From positions 2,604,001 through 2,668,000 of the forward strand of contig OY725502.1 in NCBI GenBank assembly GCA_963281255.1: a DNA stretch of 64,000 nt, given 5' to 3'. Shown here in pieces: positions 10,210 to 21,729 of the stretch (positions within the stretch are counted from its first letter, which is position 1; each line of letters begins with the position of its first letter). A program made the translations under genes and the position numbers. The notes beneath the pieces were generated by a model. It did not search any database, was not told the DNA's origin, and saw only the letters and a program-made list of their open reading frames with translations. The stretch comes from Aphrocallistes beatrix (taxonomy: Eukaryota > Porifera > Hexactinellida > Sceptrulophora > Aphrocallistidae).

Positions 10210-11525
10210 GTCCAGATTTGAAAGACCAAATCTCGATCACATCTTTTCTAACTATCGTCCTCTTAGCAATCTTTCATTTCTAAGAAAACTGAGATGGCCG
10301 AATCCTTCCGGATCGTGAATCATCTTACTACATTACCTCATCTCTATCCCAGGACGCAGTCTGCCTATCGTCAAAACCACAGTACTGAGTCTGCGCTCCT
10401 GAAGGTCACAAACGACATTCTCCTCAGCATGAATCGCCAACAAGGATCCCTTTGGTTCTTCTTGATCTTTGTTCAGCCTTCGACACCGTCTACCGTACCA
10501 TATTACACAATCGTCTCCAGTCTCATTTCGGCATATGGACTCTTCTCTGTCTTGGTTCGAAACTTAATACCTCACTCTGATAGGACTCAATTCATCTAGA
10601 TAAAGGGTTCTAATTCCTCTAATGTCCCGTTCCAAAACAGAGTTCCTCAGGGTTCTTGTCTTGGTCCACTTCTCTTTAGCATCTATACCAGTCCTCTTTT
10701 CGGCCTTATTAGCTCCCACTTCTCCGACGATACTCAGGTCTCCCTTTCTTTCATTTCCGATTATATCTCTTATAAAAAATCTGCCTTTTCCGCCATCTCT
10801 TTCATCTCTGTGATCCGTTCCTAAATCGAAACAAGTTACATATCAATGACACCAATACGGAGTTCCTTATACTAATAGGTGGAATCTCTTCCAAAGAAGT
10901 ACGGAATCTAGTAACTTGGCTGGACAACACCACCCAGGGTCTACTCAGGTACAGCAAGGTGGCTCCTCCTTCTTCTATAACAACTATTCCATAAAATCTC
11001 ATTAATGCTCTTATCCATAGCCTACTAAGGATAATGCCCGCCAATATACGCTTAGCATGGATGAAAAAGAAGGCGAAATACTTAAATTACTCTCAATAAT
11101 AGCAATTATGGTTTTAAATAAAATATGAAGTGGAACCATCATTGTTATTATTAAGAGTAATATAACTATTTCGCCTTCCTTTTCATCCATTGAAAGAGTC
11201 TGTTGACGGGTATTATCTTTAATAGGCTATGTCTTATCTCATCTCGTCTTGATTATAGTAGTAACAGCCTCTTATATGCTTCGTCACTCCTGCTCATACA
11301 TACAGGTTAAGACATCCAATCGCATTATATGATCATCCAATGCCATCCTCCTTGAACAGCCAACTATCAAATATTCCAAAACCCTGGGTGATCGTGCGTT
11401 CACTTTAGTTGGGCCTGTTAGTGGAATATTTACCTTACGAGCATTCGGAATGCCCGTTGACCCCCCCTCTACAAAAAACTACTGTAAACTCTTTCCGCAT
11501 CGCACACCCCACAGCCAATTAATTG
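10210..11525 (+). pseudogene. LINE (CR1/L2-like) reverse transcriptase relic
   Basis: Several frames, in order along the strand, resemble the reverse transcriptase and C-terminal region of CR1/L2-type non-LTR retrotransposons. Visible pieces are QSAYRQNHSTESALLKVTND (about 10360-10420), [20 protein letters not shown] (about 10642-10700), a damaged DDTQVS catalytic neighbourhood near 10725-10745, then LDYSSNSLLYAS-like text (about 11250) and TLGDRAFTLVGP (about 11385). Frameshifts and stops are frequent and no start is intact. A 147-base palindromic insertion at 11056-11202 interrupts it. Dead copy; lineage inferred from pattern only. Confidence 0.75.
11056..11202. repeat. Small palindromic insertion
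   Basis: Begins ATGGATGAAAAAGAAGGCGA and ends with the inverted CGCCTTCCTTTTCATCCAT; inner arms (TTACTCTCAATAATA and TATTATTAAGAGTAAT) also pair. Interrupts the LINE. Confidence 0.65.
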
Positions 11526-11545
11526 ACCACTAAATATACATGTCT

Positions 11546-12413
11546 TAAGGATATTGACCTCGAAAAACTTTGCCTGATATAAATAATAGCCAAAAATTTT
11601 TATCTTTGATTTCATTGATATTACTGAGTGGGCTACCATCTAAAAGTACTAGATAGTCGGTAGGTTTGATTTTTAAGAGTTAACCTCCCTAAAGATTAGT
11701 GATACTAAAAATTGAATATTATCGGAGGAATTTGGATGCATTTATCAGTTGGTTTACTTATTAAATATATTTTAAAGATTTGGACCTCAAACATTGCATT
11801 GGCCCTTTTGGAAATTATATCATGCAAAGATTTAAGTCAACAAAACCCCATCAAAATAGATCTAAAAGAGAGTTCATTTGTATAAGATTCAGAGAATGGC
11901 TGGTTTAATAGCAGGTATTAAGCGATAATTGCATCAGAAATAAAATTCAACATTTAAAAAAATAAATTGTCCAGATTCAACAATTGGTTTGTGAGCCATG
12001 GCTTATTATGGAAAAAGTTCGGCAATAAAACCTCACTAAGGTCCTGAAAGATGACGATGTCATATCTTAAAAACTATTGAAGATATAAAATATACTAAAA
12101 AATCTTTAATGAAATGACATATACGATAATATATACTGGGTTCTTCAAATATCCCTTTGTCAAAGAAAAGATATTTTTCGACTTATTATTGACTTTATTG
12201 TAATACAAATTTTATGGAGAACTTTGAATAAATTAGAAAATGGAGAATATAATCAAGAAATAATAGGCTATTAGGATAATGTATCAATACAATTGTTGTT
12301 AATTAATGTGTAGTACAGCAAAATTTGAACAGTTTTCATAATTATTTGAGGTTCTAGCCATGGAGCTTCCATATTCAAGCAAAACCGCCCATTTAGGAGC
12401 GAAAAAGAGAGCT
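11546..12413 (-). mobile_element. TTAA-family element, left segment of a split copy
   Basis: Starts TTAAGGATATTGACCTCGAA, the end whose better copies read GGATACCGCCCTCGAAAA, and runs through the family's conserved interior (ATTGTAATACAAATTTTATG near 12197). It breaks at a TA into the MITE whose left end lies at 12417-12421. The interior resumes at 20216 and is cut again at 20604 by a mariner end. Non-coding. Confidence 0.7.
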
Positions 12414-13418
12414 ATATACAGTAGGGATGGGGAAAAATGTATTTTTTTGTTAGATCATGTTCTCTAGGTGTGCGAAAGTTGCCTTAGCACATTTAAAGTA
12501 AATTCTCAAAGTTTCATTCAATTTGTTCAATCTTAACAACTTGCACATTCCAACAGTCGGTGTGTAGGATAATTTGAGGGGGTTTTTGTTCGACTTTTTG
12601 CATTTTAAAGCCAATATCTGAATTAGAATGGATGTTAAGTGTATAATTTTGATTTTAAGTGTAAATATATTTGTAATACTAATTTATAATCACGTTTAAC
12701 ACGATAAACACAGGTGATTCCGATAATCTGTGCCAAATTTAAACAGAAATAGAAGATAACCAGCACATTTACGTAATATTGAGATTTATTGCTTTGATTT
12801 GGGTTTGAACAGTTACATCATAGTTTGTACAAATATATTACATGTACTAGTACATTTTTTCCCCCTCTTAATTTTCCACCACGATACTATCCTTACTATT
12901 AAAACTCGATTAATCTATATATATATATATACAAGCGCGCTCGCTTGCTTGCGCTGCGCGGCTGGCGGACACTTTGTGTCCGCCGGAGGTGCCCTTTGGG
13001 CGCCTGGGGTCACATTGGTTAATTATAAGGGAGATAACATCTCTAAATACGTCTGTCCTACTGTTATAATCTATATCGCACGGAAAATCACCAAATTTAT
13101 CAATTATAAAATTTTTGATACGTAATGATGACGTCATAACAAAATGATGAGTGATCATTTTTAAATGATAGTTTTATCATATGTGAGGTATGTTAGTATA
13201 CAGATTCTATAAAAATTTCAGCCTTCTATCTCCTATAATGGCTGAGTTATGCTCAAATAACTGTATTGCTTAAATTTTTAAATGTGACAATGACGTCATA
13301 ATTTCATGATGAGTGGACATTTTGGTCTGAGCTCAGAATTTACTGGAGCCATAGCCAAAAGACTCCCACATGCCAAAAATCAGCTTTCTGGGCCTGGCAG
13401 TTTCTTCAATCAATTCGT

Positions 13419-13470
<52 letters not shown>

Positions 13471-13473
<3 letters not shown>

Positions 13474-13939
13474 TACCCAGACAAAAATATTTGCACACTT
13501 CATTTTCTCACGTTGATTTAATACTAAAATGGGTCTACTTATGAAGATTAAAACTCTCCAAACGGTAAGTGATACAACTAATCGGATTTCAGATTCGAAA
13601 TCTTCGCATTCGAATTAGTTATTGTAAGATATTCCCAATGTTTTCAAATTATAAATCACTGCCACCTTGTACCACATATGTCTCTTCACTATACATTATC
13701 ACTATACATTATGGTGATGTACTACCTCTTGTGTCACAGGTTGATAATTTTACTCATTGGGTTGAGCAATTTATTAGAAATATCCTACAATAACTAATTC
13801 GAATGCGAAGATTTCGAATCTGAAACCCGATTAGTTGTATCACTTACCGTTTCGGAGTTTTAATCTTCATATATAGACCCATTTAGTATTAAATCAACGT
13901 GAGATAATGAAGTGTGCAAATACTTTTGTCTGGGTACTG
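13471..13939. mobile_element. P-MITE, complete
   Basis: CAGTACCCAGACAAAAATAT at the left and the inverted TACTTTTGTCTGGGTACTG at the right, TA on each side, with inverted arms over most of the 469 bases. Non-coding. Confidence 0.85.
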
Positions 13940-13947
13940 TATATATA

Positions 13948-14586
13948 CACTACACCAGCGGTTTTCGACCTTTTTTGACTGTGGACCCCTATAGCAATTT
14001 TCCTATATTCTGTGGACCTCCTCCTATTAACTGTAACACAAAATTTCGAATTCTGTGGACCCCCTGATATCTTCTGTGGACCACTAAAGGGTCCATGGAC
14101 CCCAGGTTGGGAACCACTGCACTACCCGGACAAAAGTATTTGCACACTTCATTATCTCAAGTGCATTTAATACTGAAATGGGTCTATTCATGAAGAAGAA
14201 ACGGTAAGTGATAACTAACCGGGTTTCAAATTCGAAATCTTCGCATTCGAATTAGTTATTGCAGGAAATTTATAATCAATTATTAATTCCCAATGTTTTC
14301 AAATCATCAATCACTGCCACTTTGTGCCACGTATGTCCCTTTTTATCACTATTCATAACGGTGATGTACTACCTCTTGTACCACAGGTTGATAATTTTAC
14401 TCATTGGGTTGAGCAATTTATTAGAAAACTTCAACCATTACTAATTCGAATGTGAATATTTCGAATCTTAAATCTGACTCTCAATAGCTCTTAGAGTTTG
14501 AATACTTTTCCCTTCATTAAAAAGCCAATTTAGTATTATTTGTGTGGAGAATAATATAGTGTACAAATACTTTTGTCCGGTTAGTG
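13948..14586. mobile_element. P-MITE, complete, with an insertion in its first 8 bases
   Basis: Ends CACTACCCGGACAAAAGTA (14120 onward, after the insertion) and CTTTTGTCCGGTTAGTG (ending 14586), TA-flanked. The first eight bases are duplicated around the element at 13956-14119. Confidence 0.8.
13956..14119. mobile_element. 164-base hAT-type MITE (CAGCGGTTTTCGACC end)
   Basis: Begins CAGCGGTTTTCGACC and ends GGTTGGGAACCACTG, imperfect inverted ends of the CAGNGGTTCCCAACC type. Flanked by CACTACAC (13948-13955) and CACTACCC (14120-14127), 7 of 8 matching. The duplicated octamer is the first eight bases of the host P-MITE. Confidence 0.8.
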
Positions 14587-14642
14587 TATATATATACACA
14601 AACAAACAAACAAACATTAATCGAGTTTTAATAGTAAGGATA

Positions 14643-15139
14643 TAGCTCTGTAACGAATTGATTGAAGAAACTGCCAGGCGTAGAAAGCTGATTTTTGGCA
14701 TGTGGGAGTCTTTTGGCTATGGTTCCACTAAGTTCTGAGCTCAGAGCAAAATGTCGACTCATCATGGGATTATGACGTCATTGTCACATTTTAAAAAGTT
14801 AAGCAATACAATTATTCGAACATAACTCAGCCATTATAGGAGATAGAAGGCTGAAATTTTTATAGAATCTGTATACTAACATACCTCACATATGATGCAA
14901 CTATCATCAAAAAATGATGACTCATCACTTTGTTATGACGCCATCATTACTCATCAAAATTTTAAAAATTGATAAATTTGGTGTTTTTTCATGCGATATC
15001 GATTATAACAGTAGGACAGACGTATTTAGAGATGTTCCTTTAATATTAATCAATGTAACCCCAGGCGCCCAAAGGGTGCCTCCGGCGGACACTTTGTGTC
15101 CGCCAACTCAGCAGCGCAAGCAAGCGAAGCGCGCTTGTT
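14643..15139 (+). repeat. CG-core repeat without outer ends
   Basis: Core from CTGTAACGAATTGATTGAAG to the CAAGCG-AAGCG-CGCTTG stem-loop, placed immediately after the outer end of the previous element. The wider-copy 5-prime and 3-prime outer repeats are missing. Confidence 0.65.
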
Positions 15140-15391
15140 TGAATTATTCGGAATGCGAATTATCATATTACATGTGGTGAAAGGTAATATGACCCATTCT
15201 ACTTGGAAAATGAAATTTATCACAGGAATCTATCAATGCCCATTTCATTATTTGTTAGGTATTTAGTGTTTGAATTTTACACTATCGTAATCCTGATATT
15301 TATACATATTTGTTCATGTTTCTATAATTGATTTCAAACTCCTCTAACTCGGCAGCAATGAGAACATAATTTATTCGGGTCATCGTCTGAA

Positions 15392-17560
15392 ATGCCCATT
15401 AACCAATTACCAACATGTAATGACGTGGTAAAATCATTTTTTTACCATCAGAATCTTGATTACAGAAAATTCACTTTATTCCAAATCTGCGAAATAGTTT
15501 CAGATGAAGTTGTGCAGAGGTGGAACATGGGAAGTATTCCTACTATTAAACCTCACAGTATATCCAACAAAATTAGAACCCTCTATAGTACTGCTCAGAC
15601 TCTATCAAAGCGCTTTCAAAGCAATATGATTTTGGGAAACTTCGAGAACGAATTATCCAAATTTAAACTATTGTTTGATGTCAGCCCTTGCAGATGCTTC
15701 GATAACAATATTACCAGAGCGAATTGCTGATGCGAAGTTAAAATCCCTAATATGGAATGGGAATTTTATTGCGATCAAAAGATCATCAGAAATCAATTTA
15801 TTGGGGGTATTGATAATCTAGCTACAGCCAAAATCCAAGCTCGAGAGAGCTGAGAGCAACAACGACAATTGCAAAGTTACGGGAATGTTAGAGACAATAC
15901 TCCTGATCTGTTTTGCATTGAGAATGATGAAATACTCAACGAGATTCAGGGAGAAGAGAGCGATGAAGATGATGACGAATTTTATCCATGTTCTAGCAGA
16001 TTGCCCTATGTGGAAAACAAAATCGATTTTATATCCTCATTTGTGTAAAGTACTTGTGACAGTTTCTCAATAAGTGACACTGCTGGTTGTGCAATTGCAA
16101 ATGCAGTTCTTCAGGATCTTGATTTGCTGACTACTGAGAAGATTCTTTATGGAGATAAGGTTAGATATCAAAGGAAATATTGGAGAAATTCGAATACGAT
16201 CAGAAGACCTATCAAATTTGACTTGCATTGGATTTGATGGCCGCAAAGATGAAACATTGTCTATCAAACATGTAGAATACGCATTTGGTGTCACACAACA
16301 GAGTCGTGCATCACTTAAAGAAGAACATTGTGTCAAACTTCCGAACCAGGGTCAAACTATGTTGACCAAACCTCTCCTGAATCAGGATGTTCTAAAGATA
16401 TTTCAAAGGAACTGATGTCAGTAATTTATAATACGGAATCTGATAAAACGATTCATTCAATACTGGCTGACGGTACGAATGTTAATGTTGGAAAACATGT
16501 TGGAGTCATTGCTCGTATTGAATCTGAATTAGATCGCCCGCTCCAATGGCTCATATGTTTGCTCTACTTCAATGAACTTCCCTTTCGAAAAATTTTGCTG
16601 TAGACGGTGTGACTTCTGGACCTAAGCAACTTAATGGAGAAATTAGATCACAACTTCATGGGGAAGTTCATAAATATCCTATTGTAAAATTCATTCCGGT
16701 TCCAGGGAGAGTGGCGCCGATTTCACAGGATATACTAAAAGATCTTAGTACTGACCAATTATATTTGTATAAAGCTTGTCTTGCTATTCAAGGAGGTCCG
16801 GAACTGTCTGATATGAGCTTTGCATCGAACAGAATTGGCCCACTAAATCATTCTCGATGGTTAACTCATGAAAATCGTACTCTTTAAGACTGTACATGTC
16901 CAGTAGAGAACCATCAATAAATCTAACCAAGATAGTCAACTATGTATTGAATATATACGCCCCCATGTAGTTTCGAGTCAAGAGTAATCCTTATTGTACA
17001 GATGGGAGTCATAACCTATTCTACGAGTACTATAACACTCTAACACGATTTCTTTCTCCAACTGACAAGCAGATTATATAGCCGGTAATTCAGAGAAATG
17101 GATTCTTTGCTCATCCTGAAAACATCCTCTTAGCTGCTATAACAGACCAAAATAAAAGTATAAGAGAGTTTGCTTCCAGTAAGATAATTGATGCACGCAA
17201 AAGTTTTTCAAAAGACTCCCAGATTAGACAATTTGTAGTTCCTAAAATAAATTTTAAGTGGAAATTTACATGGATATGATAACTTGGTCTGAGTGTGAGA
17301 CTACCTTATCACCACCTCCAATGCTAGATATTCTTTCTAATGAAGATATCATCAAAGCGAAAACTGAAACCATTCACATTTCAAAATACCCCTGCCACTC
17401 ACAAGGAGTTGAGAGAGCAGTGAAAGAAGTGACAAGAGCATCAAAACAAGTTTACGGGCATGATAATCGACATTGAATGGTTGTCAATACAGTCAATTCC
17501 AGACAAGAGATGCCTTCATTCGCAATGAAGAAGGACTATCTAGTATAATTGTTTCATTAT
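15392..17560 (+). pseudogene. Broken transposase gene of the hAT-like element
   Basis: Homologous-looking pieces occur in order in different frames. 15392-15730 is a 112-residue N-terminal part ending in a Cys-rich CRCFDNN segment. 15720-16080 has an acidic EEDDDE-type stretch. About 16200-16420 holds IGFDGRKDETL. 16415-16600 holds ILADGTNVNVGKHVGVI and RPLQWLICLLYFNELPFR. 16603-16887 holds VDGVTSGPKQLNG and HSRWLTHENRTL. 17258-17476 ends with KYPCHSQGVERAVKEVTRAS. This order matches a transposase-like family I recall as uncharacterised multicopy proteins in invertebrates. Candidate acidic residues are the D of ADGTN, the D of VDGVT and the E of GVERAVK; this is inference. At least five frame changes and several stops make it dead. 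Confidence 0.75.
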
Positions 17561-17618
17561 CACCTGTGTTTATCGTGTTAAATGTGATTATAAGTTAGTA
17601 TTACAAATATATTTACAC

Positions 17619-18816
17619 TTAAGGATACCGCCCGTGAAAAATCCATAGGTTTGGCTTACAGCATATATCAAGAATAGAGATATATAAGATGTTAAGCGTG
17701 GGCAGGTAGTGCAATTAAAAAATATTGAGACATGCCAAACAGTTTTTGGTTCGCATTTCTAGTTTTTGAGTTACAGCGTCTCAAAGTCGGTTTTTTCCGT
17801 TCTTCCCTAGCACATCTTAATGGTAAGTCCTCCTCCACTCTCTGATTTTTTTAAAGCACACGTTTGGATCAAATGCTTCGAAAATTTATTCATAGATAGT
17901 CTATCATATTTGCCACTTCATAGGACCAGAAGAAAGTTTAAATTAATAAAATTGTAAATTTTATCGGTGTCCGAATAAAAATGGCAAAAAAACGGCGAAA
18001 AAAGGCCGATTTTCTTTGGAAATCAGCAATAAAATCACAAATTTATAAGATATCGAAAATCGAGTGGTCCTACGCTCATCGCCTAATGATATAGAACAAC
18101 TCCTGAAATTTTCAAACATCTATCTCAAGGCAATTTTGAGTGCATCAAATTTTCTGTATACATTGCTAGTGACTATTGTATTGTTTTTTGAGTATAATAG
18201 CCACTTTTGGGAACTTATTTCATGACAAGATTCGCCATTTTCTAATATTTTCAAAGTTCTCCATAGAATTTGTATTACAATAAAATCGATGATAAGTCAA
18301 GGAATATTTACTTTTTGACAAAGAGATGTTTGAGGAACCTATATATTATCATATATATCCTTTCATTTAAGATTATAATAGATTATATATCATCAATAGT
18401 TTTTAAGCATTGACATCGAGCACTTTTGGGGCCATAGAGAGGTTTGATGTCCGAACTTTACCTACAATATACTATAAATTACGAACTAATGGTCGGATAT
18501 GAACAAACTTTTTTTTAAAATGTTCAGAATTCTTTTCTATACACAATAGCTAATATCACAACGGACATTTCCCGAGCATTTTTGAAATGAAGTCCCTTAT
18601 AAAGATATTTTTGATTGAATTTTAAGTACCTCTTTTTCTAAATTCATCTATTTTATAATATTTAAAGGGGCCAAAACCATTTTGAGGTTCATACAATTGA
18701 AAAAATATCAGATAAGCTGGAAAATAATTGATGAATGCGCCGCAAAACCACGAATAACTATCCGATTTTTCGTTCTACTGATGTCAGGCGATGTTTTTCA
18801 AGGGCGGTATCCTTAA
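17619..18816 (+). mobile_element. TTAA-family element, short form, inside the hAT right arm
   Basis: GGATACCGCCCGTGAAAAAT at 17623 and AAGGGCGGTATCC ending 18812 are flanked by TTAA at 17619-17622 and 18813-18816. The uninterrupted site is visible in the opposite hAT arm at 12655-12658 (ATTTTAAGTGTAAAT), which proves the insertion and its TTAA duplication. Compared with the 1.9 kb copies an internal part is missing. Non-coding. TTAA duplication is known for piggyBac and Kolobok; the family is unassigned. Confidence 0.9.
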
Positions 18817-19053
18817 AATTAACATTATACACTTAATATCCATTCTAATTGAGATATTGGCTTAAAAATACATAAAGTCGGACAAAAACCCCCTCAAATT
18901 ATCCTACACACCGACTGTTGGAATGTTTAAGTTGTTAAGATTGAACAAATTGAATGAAACTTTGGGAATTTACTTTAAATGTGCTAAGGCAACTTTCGCA
19001 CACCAAGAGAACATGATATAATAAAAAATGCATTTTTCCCCATCCCTAATATA

Positions 19054-20215
19054 CAGTGTGTTTCATAATTATTGGGACTAGACTTTAACTAATGTAGTAG
19101 TAAACTGTACTTTGAAATAGTATTATAATTTCAGTATAACCTCATGTATGTATTTTCTTACTATATATACATTGTTTTGATTCACACTATCATACCATGT
19201 GATTACCCAGCATCTTTTCTAGAATGCGAACTCATTCTTTGTCTCAGTTTTTGTCAAAATTCCAACCACAGTTTGCTAAGGTATAACAATGTTTTCTCCT
19301 ATACTGCTTAATTTAGTTATAGAGATATCAAAGCATGTAGTATATATATTGTAGTTGTGCAATTCTTGCTTATTTGTTCAAGGGATTCGGAATAATGTAG
19401 GCTCTGAAAGTCAGAATTAGGGGTGTGCCAGTGATTATCCTACAAAAATCAAATTTCTCGAGTAAAAAAAATCAATTTGAGAAAATTTAATTGTATTTGT
19501 GGTTAATACCCACAAATAGCACTAATTATTAGTTAAACCATTACTTTAAACAAGTTAAGTTCAAAATATGAATTTAATGGGCTAAATTCCACTTTTAACA
19601 TTGTTATTCTCTGCGGGCATCAATCACACCCCTAATTCTGACTTTCAGAACCTATATCTTGCTGAATACAACAAATACGCAAGAATTGCTCAACTACAAG
19701 ATATATACATGCTTAGATATTTCTATAACTAAATCAAGCGGTATAGAAGAAAACATTGCTATACTATAGCAAACAGTGGTTGGAATTTTGACAAAAACTG
19801 AGACAAAGAATGAGTTTGCATTCTAGAAAAGATGTTAGGTAATCATATGGTGTGAAAGTGTGACTCAAAACAATGTATATATATAGTAAGAAAATACATA
19901 CATTAAGTTATACTGAAATTATAATACTTTTCCATACATGCCAAGTGTCCCGTTTTTGGAGGGTCGTCCCGCTATTTTCACTCTTTTATTGTTCTAATTT
20001 TCTCGAGTGGCCCGCTTTGACATGAAATTTCACCATTATGTCTCGCTTTTTTTGAAACTATGCATAATACTTTTCTATTGCGTCCCGCCATGTACCGCGA
20101 AATTCAACGCTGCGTCCCGCTTTTATCATGCCTCAATTTGGCATGTATGCTTTCCAAGTACTGGTTTGATACTAGTACATTTAAAGTATAGTCCTAATAA
20201 TTATGAAACACACTG
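19054..20215. mobile_element. Palindromic MITE with CAGTGTGTTTCATAATTATT ends
   Basis: Ends CAGTGTGTTTCATAATTATT and its inverted match CCTAATAATTATGAAACACACTG, TA on each side (19052-19053 and 20216-20217). Both arms repeat long blocks in inverse, such as AGAAAAGATG/CATCTTTTCT and GGTTGGAATTTTGACAAAAA. A small extra insertion with TGCCAAGTGTCCCG and repeated GTCCCGC lies at about 19936-20150. The interior around 19400-19650 is another inverted pair (AATTAGGGGTGTG). Its first three bases form part of the hAT element's target duplication. Confidence 0.8.
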
Positions 20216-20602
20216 TATCTGTAAATACTACTACATATATGCCCAATTCTATATTCACAATTGCTAATATACTTTTAAAATAAATTATATAGTATATGAT
20301 TCATTAATAGTAATTGCATCTACATACTATAGAATGTTTAGTATTAAATCTATTGATATAGCATGGTTCAAAAATAAAAACTTGGAAACTAAAAGTCAAA
20401 GACTCTTGTTCCAACTTCCTATTATACTTTTTAGAAGCTCGTTATTCATTATAAACTGATAGAATTTAATCAATACTAGTGGTAATATGAATTATTATTC
20501 ACAATTACCCAAAATATTCGGAATTAGGGATCTAAAGGAAATTTGTAGATTTTCAGCGTACTTTTAATATTTTCCTCTAAATTTGATTCGAATATATTCA
20601 AA
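20216..20602 (-). mobile_element. TTAA-family element, right segment of the split copy
   Basis: Resumes the family interior from TCTGTAAATACTA to AATATTTTCCTC and contains the shared phrase GGAAACTAAAAGTCAAAGAC. Ends at a TA into a mariner terminus. Confidence 0.65.
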
Positions 20603-20604
20603 TA

Positions 20605-21085
20605 CTACGGGCGTTCAATAAGTAGTCGTTATTGCGATATATCTTGGTTGTTTCATTTGATTCAGAATTGGGTTAGCATATCTAATGTAACCTTATCGAT
20701 GCTCTTTATAATGATACTTTTACTTTTTCAATTCTGAGCTTTGTTTTGATACTATGGCTATTATTAGTTTGGCATTTTTATATACTGGGATTTATTATGG
20801 CTTCCGAGAGTGCAGATTTCAAAATTGAGCAGCGAGCCTATGTAAAGATTCGTACACTGCTCCAAGTTTGTTCAACCGACATCCACAAGGATTTGTTGGA
20901 GGTTTATAATGATAGAACTCTTCCATATTCCACGATAGTAGACTGGTCCCGACGTTTTCGTGAGGGAAGAGAGTCGATAGAAGATAAGCACAGAGCAGGT
21001 CGAGAAACCCTGAATAATAGAAGGCCAGTTTTAACACAGTCAAAAGAAAATAATTCCGAAAAATCAAAAACTGTATGCGATTGAT
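20605..21085 (+). pseudogene. Mariner-like transposase, N-terminal fragment
   Basis: After a TA at 20603-20604 comes CTACGGGCGTTCAATAAGTA, a mariner-type end. From the ATG at 20797 a 96-codon frame runs to 21084 and matches the N-terminal helix-turn-helix of mariner transposases of the SETMAR/Mos1-like group: EQRAYVKIRTLLQV, DIHKDLLEVY and DWSRRFREGRESIED are visible. The catalytic DD-E half is absent, because the sequence passes into repeat Y at about 21020. Hence a 5-prime fragment without activity. The earlier in-frame start at 20746 adds a hydrophobic leader that is not part of the family. Confidence 0.75.
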
Positions 21086-21330
21086 TAGAAATGTATTAAT
21101 ACCATATACAAACATCATATCAGATTGCAATTCAGTAGCCCAAAAGTAGATATGTCATCATGTGATTGCGCAATAAGCTCTTTTTAGAGCGAAAAATGCT
21201 GCTGTTCTAGCTATTTTAAGACATCGTTATGTGTATTTCTAATTCTTGATTTTTTGTTAGAACAGGAAGGCGTTCATCCAAAAAGATAAAAATCTTAACT
21301 GGAATGCCTATGCATTCCCAGTGGCGATGA
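21020..21330 (+). repeat. Foldback Y, partial copy
   Basis: GCCAGTTTTAACACAGT, ACAAACATCATATCAG and GCGAAAAATGCTG..TTCTAGCT align in order with 62214-62520. One arm only. Confidence 0.65.
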
Positions 21331-21729
21331 AAGCCAAAATTGTAATGTTTACGCCTTAATTAAAGTATAGATCGCAGACACTAAGATTATACTATTCAAT
21401 TCACAAACTAGTACTTTCTATATGAAAATAATAATGTTAACGTGTTTCTAGGTTTCCCTCAGGATTATTAGAAAACGCGTTAATTTTTCATTTTATGCGG
21501 TCTATTTGAGTAAATTGGATATAGTGATATAAGGTAACAAAATATTGATTTTGGCGGTGGAGCCGAAACATGATTCTAACTAACAGTTGCCTGATACTTT
21601 TTTCTTTTAAGATTTACAAAATAATTTTTTTAGCAATCTGACCGGAGCTAGCTATCGAATTTTTAACAGATTTCGACATCGGCCTTTGTATGGGAAATAT
21701 TAACATATAGTAAAATATATATAGATTCA
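21331..21729. other. Upstream region of Mnd1
   Basis: AT-rich, no repeat recognised. A poly-A/T-rich run with ATATATATAGATTCA precedes the start codon. No promoter element can be fixed. Confidence 0.3.

Larger units (their letters stand above)
12889..14642 (-). mobile_element. CG-core element with both outer inverted repeats, inside the hAT arm region
   Basis: Outer ends ATCCTTACTATTAAAACTC (12889) and GAGTTTTAATAGTAAGGAT (ending 14642) bracket a reverse-oriented core (about 12930-13420), a long TA tract (13420-13470) and two P-MITEs inserted in that tract. The core keeps the GGCGGACACTTTGTGTCCGCC stem at about 12963-12983. Confidence 0.7.
12422..19048 (+). mobile_element. hAT-like DNA transposon with about 300-base inverted repeats
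   Basis: Ends TAGGGATGGGGAAAAATG and CATTTTTCCCCATCCCTA, close to the TAGGGATG ends known from Ac-type hAT elements. Flanked by the perfect 8-base duplication ATATACAG (12414-12421 and 19049-19056). Inverted arms extend about 300 bases: 12422-12722 on the left; 18817-19048 plus 17563-17618 on the right, the right arm being split by a TTAA element. Inside are the broken transposase gene (15392-17560), a complete CG-core element with nested MITEs (12889-14642), and a further core (14643-15139). Inferred to have been autonomous when it inserted. Confidence 0.85.

Noticed and set aside
12910-13158. Conserved ORFs recurring in many CG-core copies (also 9851, 14914, 36384, 56549)
   Set aside because: The same DNA is open in both strands and in different frames in different copies, with frameshifts; no codon-position bias is expected or seen.
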